From assembly GCF_011039135.1 (NCBI RefSeq), contig NZ_JAAKEJ010000001.1, positions 372,001 to 436,000 of the forward strand: a stretch of DNA of 64,000 nucleotides. Reading direction: 5' to 3'. Position 1 is the first letter of the stretch, and each line of letters opens with the position of its first letter. This stretch comes from Desulfovibrio sp. ZJ209. GTDB taxonomy: Bacteria; Desulfobacterota; Desulfovibrionia; Desulfovibrionales; Desulfovibrionaceae. This document shows, piece after piece, positions 1 to 8,491 of this stretch. Below the pieces are notes generated by a model, which saw nothing but the letters and a program-made list of their open reading frames with translations, was not told where the DNA came from and did no database searches. Position numbers and translations under genes: made by a program.

Positions 1-631
1 GGAGCTGGCGCCGAAAGGCCACGGCCTCGCGGTGAAAGGCGATGCCGCCCTCCATGTCGCCGAGCTCTTCGTGGATGCGGCCGAGATTGTTGAGGCAGGT
101 GCCCACCTGCTGCGGCACCGGCCCTGCCTGCGTCTCCCAGATGGCCTTGGCGCGCAGGATGAGCGCCTCGGCGCGGGCGAAATCGCGCGCCCGGTACGGC
201 GCGGCCGAAAGCCGGAAGAGCGCGCCCGCGAGCTCGGGCGAGTCCGTGCCGTAGAGCCTTTCGGCGAGCTTCGCCGCCTCCTCGCCCGCGGTCGCGCTTT
301 CGGCGGTGGCGCCCGTTTCCGAAAGGGCGAAGCACAGGTTCTGGAGCACATGGCAGCGGAGCGGCAGCAGGGACGCCTCGGCGCCCTCCAGGCTGTCCGC
401 GGCCTCGCGCAGGGCGGCGATGCCGCCGGCCGCATCCCCGAGAGCCACGCGCGCGCGCCCGAGGCCATCCAGCGCCAAGGCCCGCAGCCGCACGGCCTCG
501 AACGTGGCTTCCCACGCCCCGGCGGCCAACGCGCCGAGTGCATCGGCTGCCTCCCGGAGCTTGCCCTCGCGCATGAGGTCGAGGGCGCTTCGCACGGCCT
601 GCGCCCGGGCTTCCGAACTTTGTTCTGCCAT
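1..631 (-). CDS. Tetratricopeptide-repeat protein, 3' end cut by window edge
   Basis: The minus strand reads open from an ATG at 631 to the window edge, about 210 codons. The start has a GGAG ribosome site nine bases upstream and lies six bases beyond the stop of the DUF4037 gene, so the two are probably cotranscribed. The protein is alanine- and leucine-rich and helical. It contains TPR-like units such as VPQQVGTCLNNLGRIHEELG followed by AIAFHRE-type helices, the pattern of TPR_12 or Kinesin-light-chain repeats. Such proteins are protein-interaction scaffolds with no catalysis. The exact function is unknown and the C-terminus is not in the window. Confidence 0.6.
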   Translation of the reverse strand, partial: MAEQSSEARAQAVRSALDLMREGKLREAADALGALAAGAWEATFEAVRLRALALDGLGRARVALGDAAGGIAALREAADSLEGAEASLLPLRCHVLQNLCFALSETGATAESATAGEEAAKLAERLYGTDSPELAGALFRLSAAPYRARDFARAEALILRAKAIWETQAGPVPQQVGTCLNNLGRIHEELGDMEGGIAFHREAVAFRRQL

Positions 632-636
632 GGCGC

Positions 637-1578
637 TCAGGCTCCTTCTTCCAGCAGGTTGAGACGGCGGATGTCCGGCTCCCGCACATGGGCCATGATG
701 GCCGGCCCATGCGCCCAGAGCCACGCGCCCGGAGCTTCGCTCACGCCGATGAAGCGCAGGTGGTCGGCCACGTCGGCGCAAAAGGCCTCCACGGGCTCGG
801 CCGCCGCCATGTCTTCGGGCCCGCGCAGGGGCTGGGCCGCCAAGCCGTCCAGCACGCGTCCGAGGGAGGTCCCGAGGAGGGGCAGCTCGCGCCCGACCTT
901 GGGCGCCCACTTGTAAAAGGGCATGTAGCGGCGGTTGAGCAAAAAAACGAGGCCGAGCGCCGCTTCCGCAAAGCGCGCCGCCGCCAGCATGGCCGAGGGG
1001 CCGTCGCCCCGGCCGAGTGCGCGCGGCAGGTTGTACTGTCCGGCCTGGGCCGCGAGCATTGCTTTTGTCGCCAGCTTTTTCAGCCAGACATCGCGCGGAT
1101 AGTAGGCGAGCAGCGCCTCGCGCCAGGCGCTGAAGCGGCCGTCCGCGTCCTCGAACACTTCGCCGTTGGTGGCCGCTGCAAGCCTGTGCTCGGGGATGGC
1201 GAGCCACTGGCGCCATGTTGCCGGCGGCGTGTCAAGGCCGGTGAAAAAGGCGTAAAAACCATCGACGGAAAGCGGGCCCACACGGCCCAGCCGGGCTTGG
1301 GGAGCAAGGCGCGATGGATAGCCCTCGAACTCCGCCGGCAACGCCGCGAAGGCCCGCTCGATGCGCTCGCCCCCGGCGCGCATGACCTCCCGGGGCAGCC
1401 AGAGGCAGAAAGCCGCGCCGAAATCGTGATCCTGCGAGACGGCGTCGTCGCAGCCGAGGCATTCCGAGCCCTCGCCCGCGAGGCCGGCCGCGGCCTTTGC
1501 CATCACATCCGGCATGGCCGCCACGAGCGCCGGGCGCGAGGCCGCGTAAAAGGCGCGCGCCAGTTCAAGGCCTTTCAT
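637..1578 (-). CDS. DUF4037 domain protein (nucleotidyltransferase-fold, unknown function)
   Basis: This 313-residue protein carries the N-terminal signature of DUF4037 proteins: GSECLGCDDAVSQDHDFG at about residues 36-53, with the acidic pair and the SQDHDFG block typical of this nucleotidyltransferase-like fold. A basic FCLWLPREV segment follows. The C-terminal half is helical and resembles the substrate-domain part of these enzymes. The ATG at 1578 has GGAG eight bases upstream and overlaps the last 14 bases of the sigma-54 regulator gene, so translation is probably coupled. The downstream TPR gene starts almost at once. No biochemical role is established for the family, and a link to isethionate metabolism here rests only on position. 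Confidence 0.72.
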   Translation of the reverse strand: MKGLELARAFYAASRPALVAAMPDVMAKAAAGLAGEGSECLGCDDAVSQDHDFGAAFCLWLPREVMRAGGERIERAFAALPAEFEGYPSRLAPQARLGRVGPLSVDGFYAFFTGLDTPPATWRQWLAIPEHRLAAATNGEVFEDADGRFSAWREALLAYYPRDVWLKKLATKAMLAAQAGQYNLPRALGRGDGPSAMLAAARFAEAALGLVFLLNRRYMPFYKWAPKVGRELPLLGTSLGRVLDGLAAQPLRGPEDMAAAEPVEAFCADVADHLRFIGVSEAPGAWLWAHGPAIMAHVREPDIRRLNLLEEGA

Positions 1579-3019
1579 CTTCAGCGCTCCTTTCCCGCTT
1601 TTTGCGGGCCCTGCGTGACGGCTTGGCGCCGCCCAGGCCGCGCACCTTGCGGAAGATGGTGCTCCTGTCCATTTCGAAATGCCGGGCCAGCTCGCCGATG
1701 CTGCCGTAACGCCGAAGGCCCGCCTCCAGCACCTGGCCTTCCACTTCCTTCATGATGCTCTTGAGCGAGCGGCCCTCGATGTCGGGCAGGCGGAAGGGCG
1801 CGGGCGCGATGTCGGGCGCCGGCGTCTCCGGGCGGATGCCCGCGAGGTCGGCCGCCTGGATGTAGCCGCCCTTGCAGGTGACGAGCAGGCCCTGGATGAG
1901 GTTTTCGAGTTCGCGCACATTGCCCGGCCACGCATAGCCGCGCAGGATGTGCTCCACCTCTTCCGAGAGGCGCGCCTTTTTGTGGAAGCGCTTGCCGTAA
2001 TAGGTGAGGAAGCCTTGGGCCAGCGGCAATATGTCAGCCTTGCGCTTGCGCAGGGGCGGCAGGGTGAGCACCGCCACCTTGAGCCGGTAATAGAGGTCGG
2101 AGCGGAAGCTGCCGCGCTCCAGCTCCTTTTCCAGGTCCTTGTTGGTGGCGGCGATGACGCGCACGTCCACCTTGCGGGGCACGGTGGCGCCCACGCGCAG
2201 CACTTCCCAGTCCTGCAGGACGCGCAAAAGCCGCGTCTGCATGGGCATGGGGAGCTCGCCCACCTCGTCGAGGAAGAGGGTGCCCCCGTTGGCGGCCTCC
2301 ACAAGACCGGCCTTGCCGTTCTTGCTCGCGCCGGAGAAGCTGCCCGGCACATAGCCGAAAAGCTCGGTCTCGATGAGGTTTTCGGGGATGCTGCCGCAAT
2401 CCACCTTGATGAAGGGGGCGTCCGCGCGGCCGCTCAGGTGGTGGATGTGGCGCGCCATGACATCCTTGCCCGTGCCTGTCTCTCCCAGGAGGAGCACCGT
2501 GGCGTCCGTGCGGGCGATGTCCGCGGCCTCGCCGTAGAGGCGCTGCATGGCCTGGCTCTGGAGGACGCGCGGATACTGGATGGCGTCGGGCACGGCCGCG
2601 TCGCTGTTGAGGGCCTGGAAGGTCTCGAGCAGTTCCTTCTGGGCGGTCACTTCCTCGCGCAGTTCGCTCAAGACGGTAATGTCGCGGATGATGGTGACGA
2701 CATAGACCACCTCGCCGGCGTCGTTCTTGATGGGGTAGCCGTCGAGGAGGAGGATGCGCCCGTTGTAGAGATGCTGGACGCTCGCCACCTTTTCGCCGCT
2801 GTTGACCACCTTGGCGTTGAGCACCACGTCGAAGATGCCGTTCTGGACCATGTCCTGCACGCGCTTTCCGAGGATGTCCTCCTTGGGGATGCCGGTGAGC
2901 TCGGAATGGCGCTTGTTGACAAGAACAACGACACCGCGGGCGTCTGTCACGCAGACAGCGTCGCGGAAGGTGTCATAGAGCTGTTCGATGTAGTCCGCAA
3001 GCATGGGGGGGTTATACAT
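1565..3019 (-). CDS. PAS-AAA+ sigma-54-dependent activator, probable regulator of isethionate genes
   Basis: This 484-residue enhancer-binding protein has an N-terminal PAS sensor (about residues 10-120), a central AAA+ domain and a C-terminal Fis/TyrR-like helix-turn-helix (IGELARHFEMDRSTIFRKVR). The AAA+ domain shows Walker A GETGTGKD, Walker B GTLFLDEVGELP, the arginine-finger region and YAWPGNVRELEN. The sigma-54 contact loop reads GSFSGA rather than GAFTGA, which keeps a hydroxyl residue at the threonine position. I chose the ATG at 3019, which has AAGG upstream, over 3004, which is preceded only by Cs. The gene is downstream of dctM behind a hairpin. Two -24/-12 promoters in the same cluster make it the obvious candidate regulator of islAB and the TRAP operon. 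The PAS ligand is unknown. Confidence 0.85.
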   Translation of the reverse strand: MYNPPMLADYIEQLYDTFRDAVCVTDARGVVVLVNKRHSELTGIPKEDILGKRVQDMVQNGIFDVVLNAKVVNSGEKVASVQHLYNGRILLLDGYPIKNDAGEVVYVVTIIRDITVLSELREEVTAQKELLETFQALNSDAAVPDAIQYPRVLQSQAMQRLYGEAADIARTDATVLLLGETGTGKDVMARHIHHLSGRADAPFIKVDCGSIPENLIETELFGYVPGSFSGASKNGKAGLVEAANGGTLFLDEVGELPMPMQTRLLRVLQDWEVLRVGATVPRKVDVRVIAATNKDLEKELERGSFRSDLYYRLKVAVLTLPPLRKRKADILPLAQGFLTYYGKRFHKKARLSEEVEHILRGYAWPGNVRELENLIQGLLVTCKGGYIQAADLAGIRPETPAPDIAPAPFRLPDIEGRSLKSIMKEVEGQVLEAGLRRYGSIGELARHFEMDRSTIFRKVRGLGGAKPSRRARKKRERSAEDERP

Positions 3020-3082
3020 GTATCCGGCCTTGCGGGAAAGCCTTTTTCGCCCCGGACCATCCGGGTCTGCGCCCGGCGCGCG

Positions 3083-3120
3083 GCCGGGCATCCCCCCGCG
3101 GGGGAGGGGATGCCCGCCGG
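3083..3120 (-). terminator. GC-rich hairpin after dctM
   Basis: A perfect 10-bp stem (3086-3095 with 3106-3115) and a 10-base loop lie between the dctM stop and the regulator gene. There is no clear U-run after it, so it may attenuate or protect the 3' end rather than terminate fully. Confidence 0.45.
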
Positions 3121-3127
3121 GCTTGAA

Positions 3128-4426
3128 TTAGCCTCCGTAGCCGAGTACCCGGGGCAACCAGGTGGCGATGGAGGGGAAGAAGGTGAAGATGAGGATGGCC
3201 AGGGTCAACGCGCCGATATAGGGCAGCACCGCCACCGAGACCTTTTCCACAGGCAGCTTGGAGAGCCTGGACGCCACAAAGAGGTTCACCCCGAGCGGCG
3301 GCGTGAGCATCGCCACGTTGTTGGTGACAACGAGGATGATGCCGAAGTGGATGGGGTCGATGCCGAGCTTGAGGATGAGCGGCAAAAGCACCGGCACGAG
3401 GATGATGATGGTGGCCAGCGTCTCGAGGAACATGCCGAGCACGTAGAGGATGGCGATGATGAGCAACAGCACCACTTCTGGCGTGGTGGAGAAGCCCAGC
3501 ACCAGCGAGACGAGCTTTTGCGGCGCCTCCTCATAGGTGAGGATCTTGCCGAACAGGGTGCTCGCGCCCACGATGAGCAGCACGCCGCCGCAGATGATGG
3601 CGCCCTCGATGAGCGACTTGTAGATGTGCTCCCACTTGAGGGCGCGGTTGATGACGATGCCCACGAAGAGCGCCCACACGATGCCCACGATGGAGGCCTC
3701 CACCGGGGTGGCCATGCCCGTGTAGATGGAGCCCAGGATGAGCACAGGCGTCATGAGGGCGAAGAAGCACTTGCCGCAGGTGCGCAAAAAGGTGGGCAGG
3801 TGGAAGGGCGGGGCGTCCTTGTCGCCGGCGAAGCCGTTTTTCCTGGCGAGCATATAGGCCGTGCCGCACATGAGGAAGGCCACGATGAAGCCGGGGATGA
3901 AGCCCGCGGTGAACATGGCCGTCACCGAGAGGTTGCCCAGAATGGCGTAGATGATCATCGGGTTGGACGGCGGGATGAGCACGCCGATGGTGCCGCCCGA
4001 CGAGGCCACGGCCGCCGAGTATTCCCTGGAATAGCCGTTGCGGATCATGGCCGGGATGAGGATGGTGCCCACGGCGGCCACCGTGCCCGGGCCGGAGCCG
4101 GAAATGGCCGCGAAGAAGGTGGAGGCGAGCACCGTGGTGATGCCGAGGCCGCCGTAGGAGCGGCCCACGATCTGCTTCACCACGTCCACGATCTGGCCTG
4201 TGATGTTGCCGTATTCCATCAGGGTGCCGGCCACCACGAAGCAGGGGATGGCCAGCAGCGGGAAGAGGTTGAGCCCGTCAAAGAGCGTGTTGTGGATGAT
4301 GGAGAGCGGCAGGATGTCGCTGCACAGGATGGCGGCGATGGCGGAAATGATCAGGCCCATGAAGATGGGCATGCCGATGAGGAAGCACGCGAGCAGCGCG
4401 AGCAGGGCGATTTCAAGCGGCGACAT
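3128..4426 (-). CDS. dctM: TRAP transporter large permease subunit (DctM), probable isethionate importer
   Basis: This 432-residue integral membrane protein begins MSPLEIALLALLACFLIGMP and has about twelve hydrophobic segments. Family blocks include SGSGPGTVAAVGTILIPAM and GVLIPPSNPMIIYA, typical of DctM-type subunits that form the sodium-driven channel of tripartite ATP-independent transporters. The ATG at 4426 overlaps the TGA of dctQ by one base (TGATG), so the true start is not further upstream even though the frame stays open. With DctQ and DctP it forms a complete importer. Position beside islAB and the sigma-54 regulator points to isethionate as substrate, an inference shared with known Desulfovibrio isethionate clusters. 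Confidence 0.93.
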   Translation of the reverse strand: MSPLEIALLALLACFLIGMPIFMGLIISAIAAILCSDILPLSIIHNTLFDGLNLFPLLAIPCFVVAGTLMEYGNITGQIVDVVKQIVGRSYGGLGITTVLASTFFAAISGSGPGTVAAVGTILIPAMIRNGYSREYSAAVASSGGTIGVLIPPSNPMIIYAILGNLSVTAMFTAGFIPGFIVAFLMCGTAYMLARKNGFAGDKDAPPFHLPTFLRTCGKCFFALMTPVLILGSIYTGMATPVEASIVGIVWALFVGIVINRALKWEHIYKSLIEGAIICGGVLLIVGASTLFGKILTYEEAPQKLVSLVLGFSTTPEVVLLLIIAILYVLGMFLETLATIIILVPVLLPLILKLGIDPIHFGIILVVTNNVAMLTPPLGVNLFVASRLSKLPVEKVSVAVLPYIGALTLAILIFTFFPSIATWLPRVLGYGG

Positions 4427-4932
4427 CAGACCATCTCCTCGAATTTGACGAGATCGCTCATGGTGCCGGCTTTCCAGTGGACGTAGTACTGTTCGATGAG
4501 CCGCCAGCTCATGAGCGCGAAGCTGAAGGGGATGATGGCCTCCACCCAGGACTTGACGATGCCGAGCGTCGGGGACATCTCGGGAAATTCCAAGCCGTCG
4601 AGGATGACCTCGACGCTGTTGATGACGATGAAGATATTGAAGGCGACCCAGATGGCGTCGCAGATGGTGAGGAAGAAGAGGCGCCCGCGGGTGTCGAGCT
4701 TCAAAAACTGCGCGGTGATGCGCACATGGATGCGCCGCTTGACGCACAGGGCCGCGCCCACATAGACGGCCCAGATGAAGGAATAGCGCGAAAGCTCCTC
4801 CGTCCAGGCGAGGGCGGAGCCAAAGATGAAGCGGATAAAGACCTGGATGATGAGGCAGAGGATCATGAGCCCCACCAGCGAGGCGGAGACCCACTCCTCA
4901 AAATTGTCATAGAAGCGTCGCAAAAAGCCCAT
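4426..4932 (-). CDS. dctQ: TRAP transporter small permease subunit (DctQ)
   Basis: This 168-residue protein has four hydrophobic segments and the layout of DctQ subunits (MGFLRRFYDNFEEWVSASLV at the N-terminus, with a central conserved WTEELSRYSFIWAVYVG block). It sits in the inner membrane and joins DctM to form the transport unit. The ATG at 4932 has a G-rich ribosome site about seven bases upstream. The next in-frame ATG upstream lacks one. The gene is separated from dctP by a strong hairpin and overlaps dctM by one base. Confidence 0.9.
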   Translation of the reverse strand: MGFLRRFYDNFEEWVSASLVGLMILCLIIQVFIRFIFGSALAWTEELSRYSFIWAVYVGAALCVKRRIHVRITAQFLKLDTRGRLFFLTICDAIWVAFNIFIVINSVEVILDGLEFPEMSPTLGIVKSWVEAIIPFSFALMSWRLIEQYYVHWKAGTMSDLVKFEEMV

Positions 4933-4995
4933 GTTGTCATCCCCCCGTGACGACACTCGTCCCCCGACGGCGGACTGAGACCCGGCGGCGAACTG

Positions 4996-5029
4996 AAAAA
5001 GGAGCGCGGCCGGGGCGCCCCGGCCGCGC
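4996..5029 (-). terminator. Intercistronic hairpin between dctP and dctQM
   Basis: A perfect 12-bp stem (5004-5015 with 5018-5029) and a two-base loop are followed on the minus strand by TCCTTTTT (T-run at 4996-5000). This is a partial terminator of the kind often found after abundant binding-protein genes. It would give more DctP than DctQM. Confidence 0.7.
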
Positions 5030-5038
5030 GGACTTAGC

Positions 5039-6052
5039 CTATTGCACGGGCTGCTGGCCCATGGCCTTGAGGGCGGAGTTCACCATGTCCTTGCCGCCGA
5101 CCTTGTCATAGAACTGCGGCCAGGTGGAACGGGCCTGCTTTTCCCACTTGGGGAGGTCTGTGGGGGTGCCCTTCACCATGCCGTGCTCCTCGCACTGCTT
5201 GAGGGCGAGCTGTTCCTGCTCGGCGATCCAGTTCCACTCATGCTCCAGGGCCTCACGGGCGGCGCGGTCAACGAGCTCGCGGGTCTTGGGGTCGAGCTTC
5301 TGGTACCACTGCTCGGAAACGAGCAGCGGGCCGGTCCAGAGCAGGTAGGGCACGTCGGTGATGTACTTCTGCACTTCCCAGAACTTCTGGTCGCGGTTCA
5401 CCGCATGCGGGTTTTCCTGGCCGTCGATGACGCCCTGCTGGAGGCCGTTGAAGGTTTCGGACCAGGCCAGCGGATGCGGCTCAACGCCCCAGGAGCGGAA
5501 GGCGGCGAGCTGCATTTCCACGGGCGGCACGCGCATCTTCAGGCCCTGGAGGTCGTCGATGGTGTTGATGGGGTGCTTGGAATTGGTCAGCACGCGATAG
5601 CCGCCGAGCAGCCAGCCCAGGGGCCGGGTGCGGCTTTCCTTGGCGATCTGGTCGGCGAGCTTCTTGTTGAATTCCTCGTCGCGGAGCAGCGTCTTGGCGT
5701 CATCCGTGGTGGGGAAGAGATAGGGCAGGTAGAAGATGCCGGCCGAGGGCGCGAAGGGCGTCACATTGCCCGTGCTCATGACGCCGAGCTGGATCTCGTT
5801 GTTGCGCAGCTGTTTCACGTTGGCCTGCTCGTCGCCCATGGAGCCGCCGTAGAGGGTCTGGACGGTGATCTGGCCGTTGGAGTCGCGCTCGACGATCTCC
5901 TTGAACTTGTTGATGGCCGTGGTCATCTGGCTGCCTTCTGGGTTGGCCGTGGCTGCCCGGATGGTCTGCTTCTTGTACTCTTCCGCGCCAGCCGTGCCGA
6001 CGCAGAGGCTGATGACCGCCAATGCGCAGAGAAGAAGGGAACAGCGTTTCAT
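5039..6052 (-). CDS. dctP: TRAP transporter solute-binding protein (DctP), probable isethionate binder
   Basis: This 337-residue secreted protein has a signal peptide (MKRCSLLLCALAVISLCVG, cleavage near TAGA-EE). The mature part shows the DctP hallmarks: LKMRVPPVEM with the ligand-binding arginine, then the ETFNGLQQGVIDGQENP block. It delivers the substrate to DctQM in the periplasm. The ATG at 6052 has GAGG five bases upstream. The upstream ATG (6076) would destroy the signal peptide and was rejected. The gene follows the amidohydrolase-fold gene by 77 bases and precedes an attenuating hairpin. A small C4/C3 acid or sulfonate is expected as ligand, with isethionate most likely from context. 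Confidence 0.92.
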   Translation of the reverse strand: MKRCSLLLCALAVISLCVGTAGAEEYKKQTIRAATANPEGSQMTTAINKFKEIVERDSNGQITVQTLYGGSMGDEQANVKQLRNNEIQLGVMSTGNVTPFAPSAGIFYLPYLFPTTDDAKTLLRDEEFNKKLADQIAKESRTRPLGWLLGGYRVLTNSKHPINTIDDLQGLKMRVPPVEMQLAAFRSWGVEPHPLAWSETFNGLQQGVIDGQENPHAVNRDQKFWEVQKYITDVPYLLWTGPLLVSEQWYQKLDPKTRELVDRAAREALEHEWNWIAEQEQLALKQCEEHGMVKGTPTDLPKWEKQARSTWPQFYDKVGGKDMVNSALKAMGQQPVQ

Positions 6053-6080
6053 GGGAACCTCGTTTCGGCCGGTCATTTAT

Positions 6081-6115
6081 CCGCCGGGGGAGGAGGCCGT
6101 TCCCGGCCCCGGCGG
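6081..6115 (-). other. Intergenic inverted repeat between amidohydrolase and dctP
   Basis: A 9-bp inverted repeat (6081-6089 with 6107-6115) lies in the 77-base gap. No U-run follows on the minus strand. It may be an mRNA processing or stabilising structure. Confidence 0.35.
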
Positions 6116-6129
6116 TTTGTGGGCTGGGG

Positions 6130-6969
6130 CTATTCGAGGCCGAGCAGCTTGGCCGCGTTGTTGTACATGATGTTTTCACGCACGGCCGGCTCGAAGGGCA
6201 GGCGCTTGTACAGCGCGATCTGCTCCTGAAAATCCATGAAGGGCGCGGCGCTCGCGAAAAGCAGCTTGTTGCCGATAAGCGTGTTGGCCGCCTTGATATA
6301 GCCTTCGGAGAAGGGCTGCTCTTCGTATTCCGCCAGGTCCATATAGACGTTGCGGTTGCGGTGCACCACCATGATGGCGTCGTTCACGAAGGGGTAGCCG
6401 CCGTGGCTGATGACGATCTTGAGCTGCGGGAAGTCCGCGGCCACCCGGTCGATGTGGCGCGGGTGGGCGTCGTCCATCACCGCGTCGCGCACGAGGGTGG
6501 CGGGCCCGGTGGTGATGACGATGGGCACGTCGAGCTCGCAGCACTTGGCGTAAATGGGATAGTATTTGGCATGGTTGGCCGGGATGCGCGCGAGATAGGG
6601 GTCAATGGCGGCGCCCCGCATGCCGTGGGCGACGACCATGTCGGTGAGGGTGGCGAGCGCGTCCATGCCCTTGTGCGGGTCAAGGCCGGCAAAGCCGATG
6701 AAAAGGTCGGGATAGGCGGCCATGAGCTCGAGGATACCGGGATTGCTGGACTTGAGGCCATAGGTGGTCTCGGCGTCGCGGCCGGTCACCACGCCCTTGA
6801 CCACGCCACACCGGCGCATGTCGGCCACGATCTTCCCGATGGGCTCGGGCTTGGCGCGGTCGGCGAACTTGAAGAGCTCGAACATGGGGCTGAACACCCC
6901 GTTCTTGGCGAGCATGCCCTGCACGGCCTCGGGCGTGCTGGGACGGAAGCGGAAATCGATGATCTTCAT
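6130..6969 (-). CDS. Amidohydrolase-fold protein lacking canonical metal ligands, first gene of TRAP operon
   Basis: This 279-residue protein fits the amidohydrolase_2 (COG2159) TIM-barrel family in length and in blocks such as PIYAKCCELDVPIVITTG, KIVISHGGYPFVNDA and the C-terminal ENIMYNNAAKLLGL. The usual metal-binding HxH near the N-terminus is replaced by arginines (IIDFRFRP, residues 3-10). The usual late aspartate block reads FASAAPF (about residues 238-244). Only His189 of ISHG is clearly kept. It may therefore be a metal-independent lyase or hydrolase, or non-catalytic. The ATG at 6969 has an AGGGAA site and lies about 75 bases behind a -24/-12 promoter at 7057-7071. It leads the dctPQM operon, so a role in sulfonate metabolism is likely but undefined. 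Confidence 0.75.
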   Translation of the reverse strand: MKIIDFRFRPSTPEAVQGMLAKNGVFSPMFELFKFADRAKPEPIGKIVADMRRCGVVKGVVTGRDAETTYGLKSSNPGILELMAAYPDLFIGFAGLDPHKGMDALATLTDMVVAHGMRGAAIDPYLARIPANHAKYYPIYAKCCELDVPIVITTGPATLVRDAVMDDAHPRHIDRVAADFPQLKIVISHGGYPFVNDAIMVVHRNRNVYMDLAEYEEQPFSEGYIKAANTLIGNKLLFASAAPFMDFQEQIALYKRLPFEPAVRENIMYNNAAKLLGLE

Positions 6970-7056
6970 GGCAATTCCCTGTCTGGGGCACGCGCCGCGG
7001 CCGGCAGGGGGCCGGATGGGACGAGCGCGGAGCCCGGAGTGTTTGTTCTTCCCCAA

Positions 7057-7071
7057 GCAGGATTCATGCCT
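7057..7071 (-). promoter_or_regulatory. Sigma-54 (-24/-12) promoter of amidohydrolase-dctPQM operon
   Basis: The minus strand reads AGGCATGAATCCTGC, with GG and GC exactly twelve bases apart as in TGGCACGN4TTGC. Transcription would start near 7045, about 75 bases before the ATG at 6969. It pairs with a similar site upstream of islA. Confidence 0.65.
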
Positions 7072-7255
7072 GTTGTGAAAACGCGGACAATTCCTAAGTA
7101 GGTCATGGGTGGCAATCCTCGTTCACCACGGGATGCCCGCGCCCCGCGCGGACTTGGGGCCGCGCCTGTCCCACGCTTGCTCTCGCGCGCCAGATGCCCA
7201 TGGCAGCAAAACACCCACCGGCGGCGCAGGTCAACCACAGGGCCGCATATTCTTG

Positions 7256-7279
7256 TAATCAATTGAAATGAATTGATTA
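7256..7279. promoter_or_regulatory. Palindromic candidate activator site
   Basis: TAATCAATT and AATTGATTA form a perfect 9-bp inverted repeat spaced by six bases in an AT-rich patch. It lies roughly 190 bp upstream of the -24/-12 promoter at 7057-7071, a plausible place for an enhancer-binding protein. The rest of 6970-7524 contains this site, the promoter and the islB terminator, and no gene. Confidence 0.5.
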
Positions 7280-7462
7280 AAATGAGGAATACCCGCGACC
7301 TGGAGTGGTTTTTTTGCACAAGGGAAGTTTTTTATTTTTCTTTGTGATTCAGGGATGTTAGTTAACAAAATTGGCTGAATGATGCAAAAAAGCACAAGCA
7401 GGCACCCCGAGTGTGGAAGAATGCAACATCCTTCCCCCGCGGCGCGTCACGTTTTAACGCCC

Positions 7463-7497
7463 AAAAACGAAAAAGCGCCCGGGGGGGCCACGGGCGC
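7463..7497 (-). terminator. Rho-independent terminator of islAB
   Basis: A 7-bp GC stem (7475-7481 with 7491-7497) is followed on the minus strand by TTTTTCGTTTTT. It lies 28 bases past the islB stop. Confidence 0.85.
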
Positions 7498-7524
7498 GAG
7501 GGGTGGGGAAGGGAAAAAGGCTTT

Positions 7525-8421
7525 TTACTGCGCGATGTCGCGCAGGCGGCGCATGATGTCCTCCACGAGGTTCGCGCCTTCCATCTCGTAGATGCGGCCG
7601 AGATAGCCGTACTTGGGCTGCCCCATGCGGTGATAGGTCAAAAGCTCGTATTCCACATTGGGGCGCCTGGGCACGAATTCCCGGATGGCCTGGATCTCGG
7701 CCTCATTGTCGTTGAAGCCCGGGATCACCGGGGTGCGCGCCCGGATGGGCAAGAGGGGGAAGTCCTCGCAGACGCGGCGGAAATTGTCGAGGATGCGGGC
7801 GTTGTCCACGCCGGTGAACTTCTTGTGCAGCGCGGGGTCAAAGCACTTGATGTCGAAGATCAGGGCATCCAGCGAGGCGCAGGCCTCGGCGAGGCGTTCA
7901 TACGGGTAATAGCCGCAGGTCTCGATGGCCGTCTTGATGCGGCGCCGCCTGGCCTCGCGCAGCAGGGCCAGGGCGAAGTCGGGCTGGGCCAGGGCCTCGC
8001 CGCCGGAGAGGGTGAGGCCGCCGCCCGAGCGGTTGTAGAAAACGCCGTCCTCCTCCACCTTGTTGAGCACGGCGTCCACGGTCATGCGCTCGCCGTAGAC
8101 GCTCTGCGAGCCCGAGGGGCAGGCGTCCGCGCACGCGAAGCACTGTTCGCAGGCGCGCGGGTCAAAGGCGATGAGCCCGTTCTTCAGGGTGAGCGCCCCG
8201 CTTGTGCAGGCGTTGACGCAGCGCCCGCACACCTCGGCCGTGAGGCAGCGCATGGGGTTGAAGGCGTGCTCGGGCTCGTGGCGCTGCGATTCCGGGTTGC
8301 TGCACCAGCGGCAGCGCAGGGGGCAGCCCTTGAGGAAGACCAGGGTGCGGATGCCCTTGCCGTCATGGACGCTGAATTTCTGGATATTGAAGACGATGCC
8401 GGTAGTTTGCGCGTCGCTCAT
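7525..8421 (-). CDS. islB: Isethionate sulfite-lyase activating enzyme (radical SAM)
   Basis: This 298-residue glycyl-radical activase uses S-adenosylmethionine and a 4Fe-4S cluster to place the radical on IslA. The radical SAM motif CPLRCRWC (Cys33, Cys37, Cys40) is intact. An inserted ferredoxin-like region holds two further cysteine sets, CGRCVNAC and CEQCFACADAC, as in activases of the choline lyase and glycerol dehydratase type. The ATG at 8421 has GGAG seven bases upstream. The frame is open further upstream but has no site there. It follows islA by 108 bases with a hairpin between them and ends at a strong terminator, so islA and islB form one transcript. Confidence 0.93.
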   Translation of the reverse strand: MSDAQTTGIVFNIQKFSVHDGKGIRTLVFLKGCPLRCRWCSNPESQRHEPEHAFNPMRCLTAEVCGRCVNACTSGALTLKNGLIAFDPRACEQCFACADACPSGSQSVYGERMTVDAVLNKVEEDGVFYNRSGGGLTLSGGEALAQPDFALALLREARRRRIKTAIETCGYYPYERLAEACASLDALIFDIKCFDPALHKKFTGVDNARILDNFRRVCEDFPLLPIRARTPVIPGFNDNEAEIQAIREFVPRRPNVEYELLTYHRMGQPKYGYLGRIYEMEGANLVEDIMRRLRDIAQ

Positions 8422-8491
8422 GCCAGGGCTCCACGGATTGAACGCAGGGGCGCCCCGCATCGGCCGCGGGGGCCGGACGCAGGGCGCAAGA

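Noticed and set aside
1679-4486. Plus-strand open frame of 935 codons
   Set aside because: Antisense to the sigma-54 regulator and dctM; no recognisable domain.
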